From Alnus glutinosa (lineage: Eukaryota; Streptophyta; Magnoliopsida; Fagales; Betulaceae): 64,000 nt of DNA. Shown here one piece after another: positions 47,916 to 59,814 of the stretch (positions are counted from its first letter, which is position 1; every line of letters starts with the position of its first letter). Made by a program: the position numbers and the translations under genes. The notes beneath the pieces are model-generated. The model was given only the letters and a program-made list of their open reading frames with translations. It did not search any database and had not been told where the DNA came from. The stretch is taken from positions 25,535,128-25,599,127 of the forward strand of contig NC_084897.1 in assembly GCF_958979055.1 (NCBI RefSeq), given 5' to 3'.

Positions 47916-48076
47916 TCAAACATATATTTACGGACTCTTATAATTGAATAAGTCTTGTGTGCTAAAGTCCATATATGTGTTGTAAAACATTACATAATTG
48001 AAGAAAAAAAAGAAAAAAAAAAGTGGTTTCATTCTAAACATCTCATTACATAATACATACGACTTACGAGGAATAC

Positions 48077-48230
48077 TAGAGCATCTTCTGGTGTTGTCCT
48101 AGTGTTCTCCTGGAATGTCATATATGTAATTGTTTTGATTAAAAAATTGCATCTATGCCATTCAAAAGGACATAGATGTAATTTTTTTTTCTAGGAGAAC
48201 ATCAGGAGATGCTCTAACATTTCTCAATAC
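48077..48230. mobile_element. Foldback MITE with TAGAGCATCT termini
   Basis: TAGAGCATCTTCTGGTGTTG at the left and, reverse-complemented, TAGAGCATCTCCTGATGTTC at the right. Inside, ATGTAATTGTTTTGATTAAA and ATGTAATTTTTTTTC flank paired CATCTATGCC / GGACATAGATG. Confidence 0.7.
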
Positions 48231-48678
48231 ATATAGACTCATTACCGGTCAAACAATGCATCAACCACCTATACCTAGTTTGTTCAAAATTCTTGCAAAG
48301 TTGTTTATCAATGTATTTAATGAAGTGAAGTACGTAGCTGCAACAAGATCATAAAATTCATCGTCGTCGTCGTCATTATCTCGAATGATAATCATTATCA
48401 TAATCCATATAATCATCATGTTCCATGTATATAAAACCTAAACAACAATACCAATCAATACGATAGAACTCAACAAACAAATTGTTTCAAAGACATTGTT
48501 CATTGTTCAAAAATCACAATTTCCAAAAATGAAAATTTTTGAAGATTTTATTTTATTTTTTATTTTTTTTACCGTAAAGAACACAACATTAAAAAAGTTG
48601 TTCAAACAACTCAACAACGAGCATACCAATTATTTCATCGCAAATTCCTTCACTTGCTAAGCAAGTGTAGAAGTGTTA

Positions 48679-49260
48679 CCCCAGCAACAATTTCGCTTCA
48701 TCTCTTAAAAACCTAAGCTGCAAATATGGTTCTTTCATCATGACAAACATTTATCTCTTCTCTATTTTTTGAAAAATTCGAGCTGCTATGAGATAGAGAT
48801 TAGAACCCTTTTCAACACCAACCAAGGTGCACATACGCTCCATAACACCACGAATACCGCTCCCTGGAATCCCCAAACTAGCTGAGTTCCTTAACTCCAA
48901 AGCATCACCAATACGACTGAGTAGCTGTATTAGCTTTGATACTTCTCTTCCCTTCTTTCCTTTGCTTTGCATGCATATGGAGGTAGCTTTCTGCTTCTTT
49001 CCTTTTTCCTGGGTTTGTTTTGTAGAACTAGGTGGTTGTGCAGACTAAATGTCTTAAATTGATCATGGCTGTCTGGAGGAGCCGACTCACCAGATGAGTC
49101 TCATGATCCCTCCTTAGGAATCTCAAAATCAGTAGGTAAAACACTTGAAGAGGGGGTGCATGCACCTTTTTCAGTGGCCACAGTGTCCTTGCACATAATG
49201 TCTAATATATAAATGAGGTTTTTCAAACCCTTTTCCTAGAATTTTGAAGCCTCGAGAATC
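48679..49260 (-). pseudogene. Decayed gene piece resembling the C-terminus of plant Myb/SANT-like (PIF-associated) proteins
   Basis: On the minus strand the open stretch 48972-48751 reads CMQSKGKKGREVSKLIQLLS, then GVMERMCTLVGVEKGSNLYLIAARIFQKIEKR. A single TAA stops it, after which the same frame continues MFVMMKEPYLQLRFLRDEAKLLLG. Relatives usually have KRE(M/V)F at this point, so the stop looks like one nonsense change. Upstream, broken frames give LPTDFEIPKEGS and DSSGESAPPDSHDQ, a hydrophilic linker. The resemblance to plant Myb/SANT-like domain proteins, some of which are PIF/Harbinger accessory proteins, is from memory and moderate. The DNA-binding N-terminus is absent. Confidence 0.45.
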
Positions 49261-51180
49261 TCCTACATAATGAAAATGCTTGCATTAATAGCTGAAAGTA
49301 CGTAGTGTTCCTTAAAAAGGCAAAAGCATAAATTGGGTTATGACAAGAAATTTTAAGGGTAATACTAATGTGCTACATATAGGTAGTTTTCTGTATAAGA
49401 GATATTGCTACGGATATATAGGTATTGTAACATAGGTATTGTAATTTTTTCAATGGTCAAGATCTAACTTCATTTTCTCTCTTGTTCTTATAAAACACTT
49501 AAAACTAGATTTTGGCCATTAAAAAAACTACAAAACCTATTCTATGAGAAGTTTAGAGTATGATGCCTTGAAAAGAAGCACCATTTGCCTTTGCCTTACT
49601 AGCAATCAAATATACTATCGGACTTTAGCATGCCAAAAAAGCAAATGTTTGCTAATTTTTGTTTCATGTTTATAATCAATGTAAAAACATGTACAATACA
49701 GCTCAATTTGCACATCCTCACGTAGTCTGTTGTAGTAGTGAAATTTAATGCAACAAAACTTAGCAACAGACACCAAGGCAGAGAGTTCCATCAACGTTCC
49801 CATGAAAATAATCAGTGGTACAAACGCCACTTAAGAGAATTTTTCCTCGATCTCCATGGTTCACGAAGTCCGGCCATGCCAGTAACCTTTATTGCGTTAT
49901 TCACAGATATTGAGGTCAAATTCCTGCATGTATTCATCTTTGGCACCCTATCAGAATCCATATTAAACAGATTTTCACAATTATATGCTGAAATCTCAGC
50001 CCACATACAACCCCTCCCCTCCAACGCACACAAGCAAGCGAGAGAGAGAGAGAGAGAGAGAGACTCAAACTGTCAGCAAAGTTTCCATTACTGAATGGCA
50101 TTAATTCAAATATCACCTAAAACTCATTTCAAAGCATAAATCAATCAACGGACACAAGCTATATATTGTCCATTATTCCTGGGTCTACAGGGCGCAGTTC
50201 ACACAAATCCCCAATAGTGCACTAAACAACCCCAACCTCCAAGCTTTCTCCAACAATCCAGTCACTATTGGAGGAAGAATGGTCCAACAAATATCACGAG
50301 ATATCAAAGCCTAGAAGAGAAGCTGCACAGAGAAGTTGTAAATACTGAACTGTACATACAGACTTGTATAGCTGACTATGATTTTATTGTTTGTTGAAAG
50401 CTGTAATTGGTTAGAAAGTAGTTAAGCACGTGTTTAGATGATAATTAAGCATGTGTGGTTATTGTTTATATATTACTTTTTCTTGTATATTTCATTCATT
50501 CAATCAGAGAGAAGAATCATTCGATTCTCCATTTCACTTGTCTTCAATTCTCTCGATCATTAAACTTAATTTACATTTCAGTAAAGTTAACCTGAGAACT
50601 CGCAAATTGCTGAAACAACCCCATAAGAGCAGGTGATATTATAACCACAAGAAAAAGAAAAAGACAATGCAAACTAGCAGCAAATAACCAAAAGCCATAT
50701 AAATTCACAACAACCCAATACTCGAAAGCCATCCAAATTCACAAAGCTGCGTTAAATCCAAAGACCCATTTATACAAAAAAGTAAAAGTAGTACCTTTTC
50801 AGCTTCAAGAGCTATGAAGTCAGAGTAGTACTTGAGAATAAGAAAAATATTGAAAAAGAAAAAACCCAATATACTATTGAGTGTCTGAGCATATTCAGTG
50901 GTGGTGATAGAGCCAATTCATCAAAAGGGAAATGCAAAGGTGGGGCCAAAAAGGAGCACAAAATTTCGCAATTTTTAAGGAAAAATAACCGACAGAGATG
51001 AGATGCTTACCTAAAAGATTTGGAGGCTGAGAGGTGAACGACTGAACGAAAGAGCAGAGAGGCAGAGAGAGAAAAAAGAAATTAAAAAAAGAGGGTTTGG
51101 TTGTGTTTTGAGCGGGTATTTCTGAGATTTTACTGTTTAATGAGGGCAAGTTTGGTAATTGCTGTGTACGATCCATGTTT
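49261..51180. other. Unassigned region; possible first exon of an unrecognised minus-strand transcript
   Basis: No protein was identified. Candidate signals on the minus strand are a good donor (CTTTTAG|GTAAGC, about 51018-51009) after a pyrimidine-rich leader-like stretch, and a short exon-like piece encoding YYSDFIALEAEK before GTACTA near 50797. About 50340-50570 (+) has a promoter-like LTR look, with TTTATATATTA and CATTCATTCAATCAGAG, so an eroded copia-type LTR is possible. A (GA)n tract is at 50040-50063. Confidence 0.3.
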
Positions 51181-52748
51181 GCACGAAAACGCGGTTCAGG
51201 CTTCAGCTAAACCAAACACTTGCTGCAAATTTTGTTTGAAAACGCATTTGGCAGGCGAAACTCACTCTAACTGAGCAAGAAATCGCCAACCCTACAAAAT
51301 GGGCCGAAATAGAACCCACTGAACTTAAAAAGCTGAAACAGGCCTAATGGGAAACAGTGACATGATGCTTCATTTTGAAGACTCCTTGCATTAATAACCA
51401 ACAGCCGGAGGGCACATTATAGTGAATAGGAGTACAAATGCATGCTACGCACTAAGCTAGAAAATTTGATTTGGGTGTTGCCTACAAATAAATAAATATC
51501 ACAAAATCAGGCATTTGAGCTATTCTCTACATTTAAGTATCATTCCTAAAGAGATGAAAAGGTTGATCCGGGCAAAACAAGTCTTAAAACAATTCAGTAA
51601 CATCTGAAAACTCATAGACAGACTTAAAGAAGATAAAACAATACAAAGAGCACTACAACAAACAAATACACAACAGAAACATCAAACAAGCCGTTGTCTG
51701 ATATGTGTGAATCTAATTTGGTTCCAAAACACTGGACACAAAACCGAACCAAATTACATGTTGAAATCTTTATTGAAAGGAAAAAAAAACACATACCGGA
51801 TACTATTCCAAAAAAAAAAAACATATTTCTTCAAGCGAGTTTCGGATAGTCCAAACATCAAAATTACTATATATTCAGCAAATTACTTGGAATCCGAATC
51901 TATATACCAGAGTATTAGATGGAGTTTTATAGATGGTAAATTTATGTCACCGCAAAGTACTATTGATTACTTTGCCAAATGCTTGGATATTATTGCTGGC
52001 CATGTCGTAGACTGGTAGATTTACAGTGACCTTCCTCTTAAGTCCTAAAGCTGAAATTACGCCTTGACATGGATCAATGTGATGGAAGAAGGTTTTACTT
52101 CTCATCCATCAAAGTTTTAAATGAGGCATAGGCTTCCTTAATTATATTCTTTGAAGGAAACGAGAGCTGAAATCATAAAAATTCTTAAGTTTTTTAACTT
52201 CCTTTTCCTCATTCCCGCCGGATCCCCCTTAATTAATGATAAAAGTTTTGATGATAAGAAAATCTAAGGAAAAAATGTTTAGGGTACTACAGTTTTTATT
52301 ATAATTTCTTATAAATTCACATGATAGTTGACATTAGTGTTATGTGGCATAATATGAATTAAAAAATTAAGGAACAAAATTTGACAAGTGATAAGTGTTA
52401 CGTGAACAATTACATCGTACAATTTGTAAGGACTTATAATAAAAATTATAATATCCCTAATTAACAGTACTCACACTCACCCCAAAGACAACTTGTTCGT
52501 AAGAACGGAATTCCAGTTGCAATATATTATTTGGAATTGGAATAGTAATGGCCAATGGGCTTGTGTGTCCCGTGATCATATTTTGTGTGACGTGTAATTT
52601 TAACAAGAAACTAATTTGCCAAGTTTGAAAGCCTAAGACCCATCTTAGTTAAGTTTCCATAGCGAAAATATCAACCCTAGTCATGGTTTTTTTATAAAAA
52701 AAGGCGTCTCTTTTCATAGATTGATAACCTAATTATCCTAGACCATAC
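51181..52748. other. AT-rich intergenic region with one MITE
   Basis: No gene recognised. A foldback MITE lies at 52278-52467; the rest is single-copy-looking AT-rich sequence with short poly(A) runs. Confidence 0.5.
52278..52467. mobile_element. Foldback MITE with TTAGGG termini
   Basis: TTTAGGGTACTACAGTTTTT at the left pairs with the right end, whose reverse complement reads TTAGGGATATTATAATTTTT. Both continue with TATTATAA and a T-rich tract ending near GTGAA/TTCAC. Confidence 0.6.
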
Positions 52749-53828
52749 TTGATCCCCTCAATAATATGGTTAATGATTATTAAAATGTATCAAAATTGCT
52801 TTAAGCAGCTGTTTGCCGTGACCCCTAAGATAATATATGATCACTTCAAAGTTGGTGATGGAAGCAGGGTATTTCATTGGCTTGATAAATGGCATCCCGC
52901 AGGTTACCTCCTTGATAAATTTGGATACCGAATTGTGTATGATTCTAGTATTCCTCTTAATGCTAAACTTGCTCCCATTATAAAGGATGGGGATTGGTTT
53001 TGGAGCCCTCTTAATGGTATGTACTCTTGTGCTTATACATGGGGTAAGTTGAGAGAAGTTCATCCGGTTGTTAACTAGTGGAAGTTAGTGTGGTTTCCCT
53101 TGGCTATACATAGACATTCCTTCATGCTTTGGTTAACTTTCCGGGATGCTTTGGTAACTAAACAAAAGATGTGTTGTTGGAGCTATGCTGGAAAAAGTCT
53201 CTGTCTCTCTTGTTATGGTGTACAGGAAAGCAAAGAACAACTATTATTTAGGTGTAGTTTTATTTGCAGGATTTGGTCTAGTATCATGGCTGAGTGTTCT
53301 TTTAAGAATGTCCCGTTGGATTGGGACTATATTGGAAGTTGGAGGGCTGCTGAGCTACAAGGTAAAGGGTTAAAGGCTAGTTTGGGAAGATTGTGTCTTG
53401 GTGCTACTGTTTATCATCTATGGAAACAGAGAAATGATTTGCTGCATTGTAACAAGCCAAGAACGGAAGAAGCTATTCTGAAGCAGATCCAGTGGGATGT
53501 TCAGTCTAGGATGATGGCTAAAGGCAGATTTAAATGTTCTGGAACGAACTTGGAGATTATACATAGATGGAATCTCCAGTTGTAGTTTAGACTGTCGGTG
53601 TGCTGCTTGTAGCAGTTTGGGTGTTCTGTTTTTTCGCATATCCTTGGTATGTTTGCTCCTGGTTTAGGTTGTTTGGCGTTTAGCCTTTCTGTTGTTGGTT
53701 GATGTTTAGGCTTGTCTGTGTGGCTTGCCTTGTTGGTTGTATTCCTTGATGGATTGTGTTCCAGTTTTTACTGAAGAGATGTATGAGTTTGTTGGTTTTA
53801 TAAAAGATTTTATTCATCGAAAAAAAAA
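52749..53828 (+). mobile_element. 5'-truncated LINE: zinc-binding C-terminus of ORF2, 3' UTR and short poly(A)
   Basis: The frame contains VGDGSRVFHWLDKWHP, then YSCAYTWGKLRE, SFMLWLTFRDALVTKQKM and CLSCYGVQESKEQLLFRC, the RT zinc-binding domain of plant L1 ORF2, ending VYHLWKQRNDLLHCNKPR and a stop at 53583-53585. One in-frame TAG at 53076-53078 separates the two halves; otherwise the reading frame is intact, so it is a fairly young copy. The T/G-rich 3' UTR ends in about nine A residues at 53820-53828. The reverse transcriptase is missing. Confidence 0.85.
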
Positions 53829-56298
53829 TATATTGTCGATGCAAGATCCAATCTTGACCCCCTTGCAATCCAACCAAAGGTGAAGCAGTGAAGCTCTCGT
53901 TGCCCTTCTTGCCGTCCAGCTGACATTGCTTTGTGCCTTAAAAAGATTTATTTTGGAGGTTCATTCACTCACAGTAATCCTGGCCCTCAATCATCTAAAT
54001 TTCTCACCGTGGACTGGAAGATAGCCCCAATTATATATATCTAACCTACTCAATTCTATTCATGCCTATGCCTCATCCTCTTAACTTGAGAAGTACGATA
54101 CTGCGCATTGCAAATTTCTGCATCTACAATATGACAAAATGATAGAGGTAATAATTTATGTTCGTGTGTGAAGGCACGTATAAGTATAAAATTACATAGA
54201 TAATCTTAATTTCGAGTCCTAATCTATTTATTTAAACGAATTATACGTACCTATCAATCTTAACCCACAAACTTTGTGTTGGATTCGTAAATCATGTCAA
54301 AAATTGTTAGGCATGAGCGTCGGGTTAGAATTGTATCGAGACATGAGTATAAGATTATATAAGAGCAAGCATCGAGGGAGACAGTAGTCCCCCCAAAAAT
54401 TATATATTTATGGGATAACCCTTCTAAAATTAATTTTTTACCCCCTAAAAGATGTTTTTTGTTTTGTCCGTCATCTTAACCTAAAAGTCTAGTTTCACCC
54501 ATGATATAAGTTAATTATAACTCAACTCATTTAATTAAATAGGTCAGATCCTTCTATCATAATTCGTTAATTACGTATTAAATTCGTATCGAATTCTTGA
54601 ATCGTATAAAAATTTACACACTCTACAAAATGGGTCATCTTCCGATCTTTTTCAGAAATCCCATCTTCTTATTTGCCCTCATCGATTTGATTACAAAAAA
54701 TGCACGAAGTAAAACTCTTGGTGGAGGGTGAGTGTGGATATATATTCTCCTTTTTCTTTTTTTCTTTTCTTACTGAGGTTGTCAATGTATCAGTACCCCA
54801 GAAAGTTAAGAGGGTCCACGTACATAAATGTGTTTTAGACATGGAACAACGTCCAATGCATGATGACCTAAAAGAAATTTTTTTTTAAAAAAAGGGGGGG
54901 TGGGGGGGGGGCATGAGAGAGAGATAGCACTCGACAAGTTTCGTGGTTCTTGCGGGCCTAGGCAAATAACTTTGATCGATACGCGTCTAGGTGGGGCTTG
55001 GCTTAAGGGACAAAAGTTTCATGTCTCATTTTAATTTCTTCAATAAATCAACGACAGTCACATGCAAGTATATATGAATTGTATCGTAACTATCTGATAA
55101 TGACCCCATTAATGCAGAAACTGCCTAAAAATCCGCGTTAATTAGAAGGAAAAACAAGAAAATATATGAACTCAGCAAGGGACAAAGAAGAAAGCTAGCT
55201 GCAGAAGCAAACTCGGATATATAGCCTTTGTTTGGGGCGACATTTTTGATATTTTTCTTCATCGACCTTCTTTAGCAGGACATAAGGTCGGTGCCCAATA
55301 TTTGTGTGGCATTGAAAGCCCCATGCAGGAGCCAAGAGCAGAGAGAGAGAGAGCGAGAACAGAAAAGACATGCATCAGAGGTTCTTTGCGTGCATGCATG
55401 AGCCGGACATGTATGTCCTACAACTCAGCTTAACGTACCAAGTGGTTCTCCAGAGAGACAAACCAAGAAAGAGACTGGCTGGCCTATACAACAAAGAAAG
55501 TCATTAATAAAGAGCAAAGAAATAGACCTATGACAAAGTATCTGGTGAGTGGTGACGATGATTAATATCATCCATGCAAAACTATAAATGAATTTGTTCT
55601 ATCTACACAGCTACACCCATGTCGATCGAGATTTTAGTTCTTCAACTTCAATCTGGAACCTCAAATTAATGTTGGGTTCTAGAAAGATCGGAAATGTTTG
55701 AAAGTTATGGAAGGCGGATATACATATTGTGATTTTAAAAATCACCTCATTTTTAGAGGGATACAAGAGTGACACACGAGAGACTTTTAAAATTACTCAA
55801 TATTCTTAGATGTATATTTTAATTTTTTTTTTTTTAAAAAAATATTTTGATGTGGCATAAAAATGAAAATAAATTTTGATATGGCATAAAAATGAATTAT
55901 ATGTTTGAGAAACTTTTATAATTCATCTAACCATATTATGTGCCACGTAAGCATAAATATGAAAGTGTGCCTATCTACTCAAGATTCGAACGGAAAATGA
56001 GAGAGTCAAGGGGGCCAGGTGTCCCATAATCAATTCGTATCTTATCAAAATAAAAGAAAAGAAAGCCACGAACATGAAAATAATAGGAGGAAGACTAACG
56101 AAATTGTCTGTCCGAATGGAAAATTTTTTCCAATGGAAATAAAAGGCCAGAGATCAATTGAAAAGGCCCAATGAAAAAAGAAATAAAAGCGACATAGATT
56201 TGACGGCCTGGAAGACTCTGAATTTCTTTTTGGAAAAAGATGATTTGAGAGATTATGGCCTCTTCGTACACTGTTCACATGTGAGATTTGTCTCCAAG
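53829..56298. other. Intergenic region, nothing coding recognised
   Basis: It contains decayed repeat sequence around 54200-54360 and 54500-54620 (AACTCATTTAATTAAATAGG and similar), a G-rich run at about 54891-54910, and an AT-rich block at 55830-55930 with a repeated GATATGGCATAAAAATGAA motif. Confidence 0.45.
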
Positions 56299-56985
56299 CA
56301 CTACAAAAATCACAACAATTGGACGCGATTACTGTAGACACGCGTCCAATTGTGTCCACAATTGGACACGCGTATTAAATACGCGTGTCTAATTGGACAC
56401 GTGTATTAAATACACGTGTCCAATTGGACACGCGTATTTAATACGCGTGTCAAACTGTTATTTTTTTCTAAATATAATTTTTTTAATTAAATAAAATTTC
56501 AACAATTGGACACGCGTATTTAATACGCGTGTCCAATTGGACGCGTGTATTTAATACGCGTGTCCAATTGGACACGTGTATTAAATACACGTGTCAAAAT
56601 GTCATTTTTTTCAAATATAATTTTTTTTTTAATTAAATAGAATTTCAACAATTGGACACGTGTATTTAATACACGTGTCCAATTGGACGCGTGTATTTAA
56701 TACGCGTGTCCAATTGGACACGTGTATTAAATACACGTGTCAAACTGTTATTTTTTTCCAAATATAATTTTTTTAAAATTAAATAGAATTTAAACAATTG
56801 GACACGCATATTTAATACGCGTGTCAAACTGTTATTTTTTTCAAATATAATTTTTTTTTAATTAAATAAAATTTTAACAATTAGGGACGTGTATTTAAAT
56901 ACACGTCCCAGATTGGGCACGTGTACTGAGTACACGTGCCCAATTGTTTGGTTTCTCCCGGTTAAAAGTTTATTTTTCCCGCTTA

Positions 56986-57018
<33 letters not shown>

Positions 57019-57066
57019 GTACATACAGATCGGAACCGAAATGGGTTCCGATCTGAATTCTCTCTC

Positions 57067-57114
<48 letters not shown>

Positions 57115-57230
57115 TCCGTCACAGTTTCGCCGGCCAACGTCCGGCCACCGCGCATCAGCCCTTCCCGCCGGTGAGACGCCCTCTCTCCACCTCTCTCTGC
57201 TCGGTACAGTGTTCTCGGTCTCTCTCTCTC

Positions 57231-57272
<42 letters not shown>

Positions 57273-57420
57273 TCCGTCACAGCCGCAGCGGCCAGCTTCC
57301 GGCCACCGCGCATCCGCCCTTCCCGCCGGTGAGTCGCCCTCTCTCCAGCTCTCTCTGCTCGGTCTCTCTCTCTATCGCTCTCTTCCTCTCTATCTCTTTC
57401 TCTCTCTCTTCCTCTCTATC

Positions 57421-57453
<33 letters not shown>

Positions 57454-58020
57454 ACCTCTCTCTCTCTCTCTCTGTGTATCTCTCCCTATCTCTCTCTGCC
57501 TCTCTCTCAGTATCTCTATGTCTCTCTCTCTACTCTCTCTCCCTATCTCTCTCTACCTCCCTCTCTCTCTCTACTCTCTCTCCCTATCTCTCTCTGCCTC
57601 CCTCTCTCTCTGGATCTCTACGTCTCTCTCTCTCGAAAATAATAAAATTTGGAAAAAAAAAAAACAAAAATTTATTAACCCAAATAAATTTAAATAAACA
57701 ATAACAAAATTAAATTGAAAAAAAATTCCAAATTTAAGTTTTAAAAATTCAATTTGGATTTTTTTTTTTTTAAAAAAAAAACGTTTTGACACGTGTATTT
57801 GTAATACACGTGTCAAACGGTTTGACACGTGTATTTTCAATACACGTGTCAAATTTGACACGTGTATTTCTGTACACGTGTCAAAATGTGCAATTAGAGT
57901 CTTGCACATCTGACACGCGTAAGACGCGTGTCAAAATATTCGTGGCAAACATTTTGACACGTGTACAGTGCCGTACACGTGTCAAAATGCACGTGGCAAT
58001 TTGACAATATTTTTGTAGTG
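56299..58020. mobile_element. Complete non-autonomous CACTA element with G-box/ACGCGT palindrome arrays
   Basis: It begins CACTACAAAAAT and ends ATTTTTGTAGTG, a perfect 12-bp terminal inverted repeat. The flanking trinucleotides AAG and TAA do not match, so the target duplication is eroded or the insertion site was altered. The left subterminal array (56315-56940) and right array (57783-57990) consist of head-to-head palindromes of the type ACACGTGTATTAAATACACG and ACACGCGTATTTAATACGCG. By eye there are about 18 CACGTG hexamers in 1.7 kb. The centre holds a (TA)n tract, a hairpin (57027-57056), long (CT)n runs and a duplicated GC-rich module. No transposase is present. The (CT)n runs give long serine/leucine pseudo-frames. 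Confidence 0.85.
57059..57632 (+). repeat. (CT)n microsatellite with a duplicated GC-rich module
   Basis: CT runs dominate 57059-57632. Two copies of a GC-rich module, CCTCTCCGTCACAG...GGCCACCGCGCAT...CCCTTCCCGCCGGTGAG, begin at 57111 and 57269, 158 bp apart. Each module ends in CCGGTGAG, which resembles a splice donor. Confidence 0.85.
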
Positions 58021-59814
58021 TAAGTTAAATCGCAAGGTAATTAATTAGTTCCTAATCATTTTCCCTCAACACTACCATAACTTATGATCAAAAAAAAATA
58101 ATAATAATAATAATTGTGTGGGGGCAAAATTAAAAATTATAAAAAATTTAAAGGTAAAATTTTAATTTTGTTTATTTTAGAGATTTTCTTTTATTTATTT
58201 AATCGGAAAGCCTTGAGGCTTAAGCTAGCTCTGTCCCTGTATTAGAGATTGATGATGTGAAGATCATAATTATCATCACTATTTTTATTATTATTTAGAG
58301 AAATCGAGGTACCTAGAATAAATAAATCAAACACTAAAGTCAATTGGCTGGCTTCTCTTCTTGGATTTGAAGGAGGACCCTCTTACGGTCATCTTTATCA
58401 TCAGTGGTCCGCATTCATTTTCATCTTTTTTGTTTTCAAATTTGAAATTTTCTCATTGGTTATTTAAGTTGTCCACTTTGAAAGCATTCTCATCTAATCG
58501 CTAATTTTTTTCTCGGATCCAAGGTAGAAAGACGACTCCTTCTTGTAATCTTTTTTGGCCTTTATTGATTAGGAAAAAAGAGAAAAGTAGACGGTTGGAT
58601 GATTGGACATTTATCAACCAAAAAAGCAGCAGACTTTTTGAGTATTCGACAAATGATGGCAAATTGACGGGCTTGTTTGGTAAGTAATTGTGTTGTGGAA
58701 TATTTGTGTGTTATATGATAACAATTAAGAAGTGATTGATGCGATATAAAATTTAAGAATATTTTATAAAAAAGTGAAAAAAAAAATTATTTTGTAATAA
58801 GTTATTTTATTTGAATAGTAATAAAAAATTATTGATGTGATATAAAAAATGTAAAAAAATTAAAATATTTTTAATTTAATTTTTTTGAAAGAAGTAAAAA
58901 GAAATAGTGGGAGGGAAAAAATTGTTTGCCAAACTAACCCATCGAAAATATTGTTTGTCTCACTGGTAAACAAACAAACATGGTACATACTTGCCAAGCC
59001 TTTAGGCTCTATGCTCAATGTACTTTTGTGTACAATAATATTGCAAGTAGATACATACGATACGACGTCGTACGGAAGCACTAAAAGTTCTTTTACCAAG
59101 CTAGCAAGTCGTCACAAATAGAAATGTCATTGCCAATTAACCAGATAATTGAAAACTGTTGAATTTACAGTTCTTTTACCACTTGTGAACATGCATGACT
59201 CTAACAAGTAAAAAAAAAATCAAAATTTACCTACATGAAATTATCGTTCAGTACAAACTCCAAACACCAAAAATTTAGCTTCTTTTTGAGATCTATGGCA
59301 TGTAATGTTGTCAGTTCCGCGGTCTTTTCAATATGACTTGGTGACGTGTAACTTTTTCGATTTTATCCATCCATAAAGGAAGAATTATTTTTGTAATCTG
59401 ATTTGAAGATTTCTAAAGTATGTATATAGTTGCATGCAATCTAAACCTCATGATCCATCTCTGCTCGATCTGCAGGCTTCTTCTTCATCAAACAATCAAA
59501 CACGTACATAATTAGAGCACACGTAGAGACAGAAGAGATCAGAGAGATCGAGAGTTAAAAGAAACGAGGAATTAAGAACCCCGCGAATCTCTTCATTTAT
59601 ATCACTTCTCTCAATTAATTGACACAAATTAAAGTGCATCATATATATCACTGAGGAAATTAAACTACACGTACGTACGTACACAAGTCAATATACAAAA
59701 ATCTGTCGTCATTAATTAAGTTACCCCATGATCAATCTCCTGCCTTCTTCATCTTTGTTATATTTGCATCAAACAGCGTACCCTATTTACTCGATCGTCG
59801 ATCGATCTCTTTAA
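58021..59814. other. Intergenic region downstream of the SAUR gene
   Basis: It holds a MITE of the TTGATGTGATATAAAA family (about 58675-58945, from GGGCTTGTTTGGTAAG to TTTGCCAAACTAACCC) and a repeated CGTACGTACGTACAC tract near 59670. The SAUR 3' UTR is at the right end. No coding frame recognised. Confidence 0.5.
58675..58945. mobile_element. MITE of the TTGATGTGATATAAAA family
   Basis: It starts GGGCTTGTTTGGTAAGTAAT and ends GTTTGCCAAACTAACCC, giving imperfect inverted termini around TTTGG(T/C). Inside are GATTGATGCGATATAAAA, TTTTATTTGAATAGTAATAA and ATTGATGTGATATAAAA, in the same order as at 22140-22430. Confidence 0.6.

Larger units (their letters stand above)
46783..48678. other. AT-rich intergenic region with two MITEs
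   Basis: No gene recognised. It contains a (TA)n stretch (46992-47009), MITEs at 47690-47915 and 48077-48230, a (CGT)n tract (48362-48376) and a short ATAATCAT-rich block after it. Confidence 0.5.

Noticed and set aside
56993..57697. 234-codon plus-strand open frame
   Set aside because: Almost entirely Ser-Leu repeats encoded by the (CT)n microsatellite of the CACTA element.
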